A stretch of DNA of 64,000 nucleotides from Neofusicoccum parvum (taxonomy: Eukaryota > Ascomycota > Dothideomycetes > Botryosphaeriales > Botryosphaeriaceae), in assembly GCA_020912385.1 (NCBI GenBank), contig CP087206.1:4092001-4156000 (forward strand). Reading direction: 5' to 3'. Position 1 is the stretch's first letter, and every line of letters begins with the position of its first letter. Below the pieces are notes generated by a model. It saw only the letters and a program-made list of their open reading frames with translations, was not told the origin of the DNA and searched no databases. This document shows, in pieces, positions 61,736 through 64,000 of the stretch. Made by a program: the position numbers and the translations under genes.

Positions 61736-64000
61736 CTAGAAACACCGTCCTATCCTACTGCCCAGCTCATGATAAAGCCTTAATGACTTTCCCAGAAGCC
61801 CGCTGAGCGGCCATGTAGTAGAGGAGCACAGAATCTGAGCCCCTTCGTTAACAAGCCGGGCAGCACCATCTCGACCTAGGATACTGCCAACCCCCGCCAG
61901 ATAAGGACGCATTCCCGAACCAGCCTGTAGCCACTGTTGCACTTCGCCTTCTGCAAACGCTTTGTCAAGGCGGAAAACCGAGCCCAAGTCACCGTTGCCC
62001 AGCTGAGTGATGTCGTGATCTTGAGCTGCATCAGGCCGGACTCCACCGAACTCAGCGTAGATGCAAAGCGTCAGGCATGCAATCAGCATTGTTGTAGGCT
62101 CATGATAGCCGTTCATATCCGAGCTGCGGATGTGGCCAAAAAGCCTTCCAGCGTGGAAGGCCACTCGACGAGCATCTTCGCCACACTCCGTGACCCACAA
62201 TTTAAGGCGGTTGCGACATTTGATGATGTCGGCGTTCGTAGCCCGCCAGCCACTATAACAGAACAGATCTCCGAATGGAACGTTTAGGAGGATGCATATG
62301 ACGTGATGGTGGTGGAAGATCACGGCCTGCAGGCCAGGCCCTTTTCCGATGGCGTAGTCGTCCGGAAACAGGATTTGGAGACATTCCGTGGCCCACGTAG
62401 GAGCTGAATTTATGGATCCTTGCCTATTATGTGGGCGTCGTCCATCTAGTGTGCTGCCTGCGAGGTTGCTCAGGTCAGCTGTACGTCGGGACTGTATAGC
62501 ATCCATGAATACGCCTGTGGTCAGCAACAAAATCGAGAGGTCGCCCATCTCTTGCCGGAGAACCCTATTCCTGTACAGGTATGAGAGCTCCCATCGAATA
62601 TCCATGGCACATGGTGTGCCTGCATGTATGCCGAGCAAGTTAGAGAATGTCGGGTGTCAATCTCCTCTCCGAGAAACGCACCATTCTTGTCAAACTGCTC
62701 TTTCCAGGTTGGCGCGGTTGCTGCATGCCATAAGCTTTCTTGACATGGTAGCCGAACCCGCAGCAATCCAATGATGATTTGTGGTGGCAAGCCAAGAAAA
62801 AGAGCATATTGGCTATCAACCAGCTACGACACGGAGATAGGTCAGCATCGACAAGCAATCTGTGGGTTTTGTACGGCACAATGATGCTAATCTAGGCGCG
62901 ATGAACTTACCCATGCCAAGTATGCAAGGCGCCGCATGCTCTCCTTCCTCACCCATGCCATCCAGATGTTCTGCAGTGGTTGCTCTGCGCTTCCGTGACT
63001 TGGGTCGTCTGGGAACTCGTTGAAGCAGTTCACCTTGCGGCATAGCGTCGCTATCAGACTCCTGTCGATTTGTGCGCATTCATTAAGTCTCATGTCGCCC
63101 GAGTATTGCATCCCAATCTGATTCAGAAGGGCTGCCTGAACTAGCCATGGCTGATATGTCAAGTTGTAATTCCGCTCAGTCTACCGGACAAAGAGCGGTC
63201 AGCATTTTTGAGGCAATGTTTCCTGAACAGCAACGTACCGTGAACTTGATAGCCCGACGTAGAAATTCCTGCAGCAAATTTACGCTCTCCGATGCGCCCG
63301 GGACCTTCGAAAAGCGACAACCAGTAACAATAACAGCAAGAAGAAGAACCCAATCTTCCTTGCCAGGATTGAAGGTTGGCTGATGGAGTAGTGGAAATAT
63401 TGGGTGGAACTCTTCAAAGTAGAGCTGCATGAAAGTGTTTAGTGCAGCGAGCGACGGGAAATGGCCTTGGACAAACGGGGAAGAATATGCGTTATCCGCG
63501 TTCAACCTCTCAAAATTAACGTGAAGCCGGTGGTAAGCATCTTCAGCCAGATGTGTGACGTGGCCCAGATCCTCTGGCTTCCAAATGTCCTCACCGCCTT
63601 CTGTTGCATTGAGGACGGAGGGGAAGCAACCAAGTTTGTAAGCTTCATCTCCCTGTCGGAATTGACTTGTTGGACGGCCGAACGAAATATTCAGCGTGCT
63701 ATCAGATCTATCTTTCCTGCACCGAGACTGTGATACGGTCTGCAAGCAGTCGTTGGTACTCGTTCGCAGTATTTCCTCTGGTTCTGGGGTGAGTTTTGAG
63801 CTAACAAAGCTTGGAAGAGGAGCCTCTGTATCGGGAGGATCTGGGTCAGATCGTGGCTCAGAAGGGGTTAGCTCGGTCTGCTCGGTGGGTAACAGTCCAA
63901 TTGAGCCAAGCTCAGTAAACCGCCAATCGGCATTTGGCCATTGATAGGGCGGCATAAGGCATTGGAAAGCATCCCAAGGGGCCATATTCTCGATGCTGCC
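61736..64000 (-). CDS. Fungal-specific transcription factor (N-terminus outside the window)
   Basis: Visible exons: 64000-63239, 63180-62911, 62823-62682 and 62619-61736 (686 codons including stop); the 5' end with any DNA-binding domain lies beyond 64000. The region has the Fungal_trans (PF04082-like) layout: FMQLYFEEFHPIFPLLHQPTF, LLLAVIVTGCRFS, RNYNLTYQPWLVQAALLNQI, IWMAWVRKESMRRLAYLAW and LVDSQYALFLGLPP. The 62-bp intron between NG and TPCAMDIRW (GTGCGT donor, CTAAC branch, ATGCAG acceptor) explains an apparent frame change. The early segment MPPYQW and the later architecture resemble C2H2-plus-Fungal_trans regulators more than typical Zn2Cys6 proteins, but this cannot be confirmed here. 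Nuclear regulator, target unknown. Confidence 0.82.

Noticed and set aside
62620..62681. Apparent frameshift in the terminal transcription factor
   Set aside because: A 62-bp intron (GTGCGT...CTAAC...ATGCAG) explains the change of frame.
1..64000. CRISPR arrays, rRNA or tRNA genes
   Set aside because: No regularly spaced repeats were seen, and no cloverleaf-like or rRNA sequence was recognised on reading both strands. A covariance-model scan was not possible here.

Overview
The window is genomic DNA of a filamentous ascomycete (Pezizomycotina). The evidence is short GT-AG introns of about 41-70 bp, fungal Zn2Cys6 regulators, fungal-type P450s, an FLC/TRP-like membrane protein, a GPI-anchored Ser/Thr-rich wall protein, and a Fot1/pogo transposon. 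The species cannot be named from sequence alone. Exon coordinates were worked out by hand from splice signals and reading-frame continuity.

Central object (36.8-54.5 kb): a biosynthetic cluster built on an intronless 11.9-kb gene for a hybrid PKS-NRPS (about 3,981 aa; KS-MAT-DH-MT-KR-ACP-C-A-T-R*). The terminal reductase-like domain has Leu where a reductase has its catalytic Tyr. This is the signature of a Dieckmann-cyclising R* domain, so the predicted core product is an acyl tetramic acid. Upstream lie a trans-acting enoyl reductase, a divergent P450 and an Upc2-like Zn2Cys6 regulator.

Left block (0-9.4 kb): a DHA1-type MFS exporter (5' end off the window), a putative lipocalin-like Diels-Alderase, an AflR-like Zn2Cys6 regulator, a P450 and a second trans-enoyl reductase. 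These are classic partners of a PKS(-NRPS), but no megasynthase is visible with them. The block repeats the order and orientation TF> <P450 ER> of the right cluster. Either one cluster has been split, or two clusters sit side by side and the left megasynthase lies outside the window.

Middle (10-36.2 kb), mostly not obviously biosynthetic: a secreted zincin-like metalloprotease; a conserved basic protein; a Dal5-type MFS; two paralogous multipass membrane proteins flanking a third membrane protein and a GPI-anchored protein; a zinc-independent quinone oxidoreductase; an FLC-family protein; a BAHD-like acyltransferase; a tiny Cys-rich secreted peptide; an M13 (neprilysin-type) protease; and a type-B carboxylesterase with a one-base frameshift at its oxyanion-hole motif.

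Right end (54.8-64 kb): a Zn2Cys6 regulator with a probable GC-AG intron; a Fot1/pogo element with 43-bp inverted repeats and a transposase cut by an in-frame TAG just before its zinc knuckle; an NmrA/HSCARG-like NAD(P)-binding protein; and a fungal-specific transcription factor that runs off the window.
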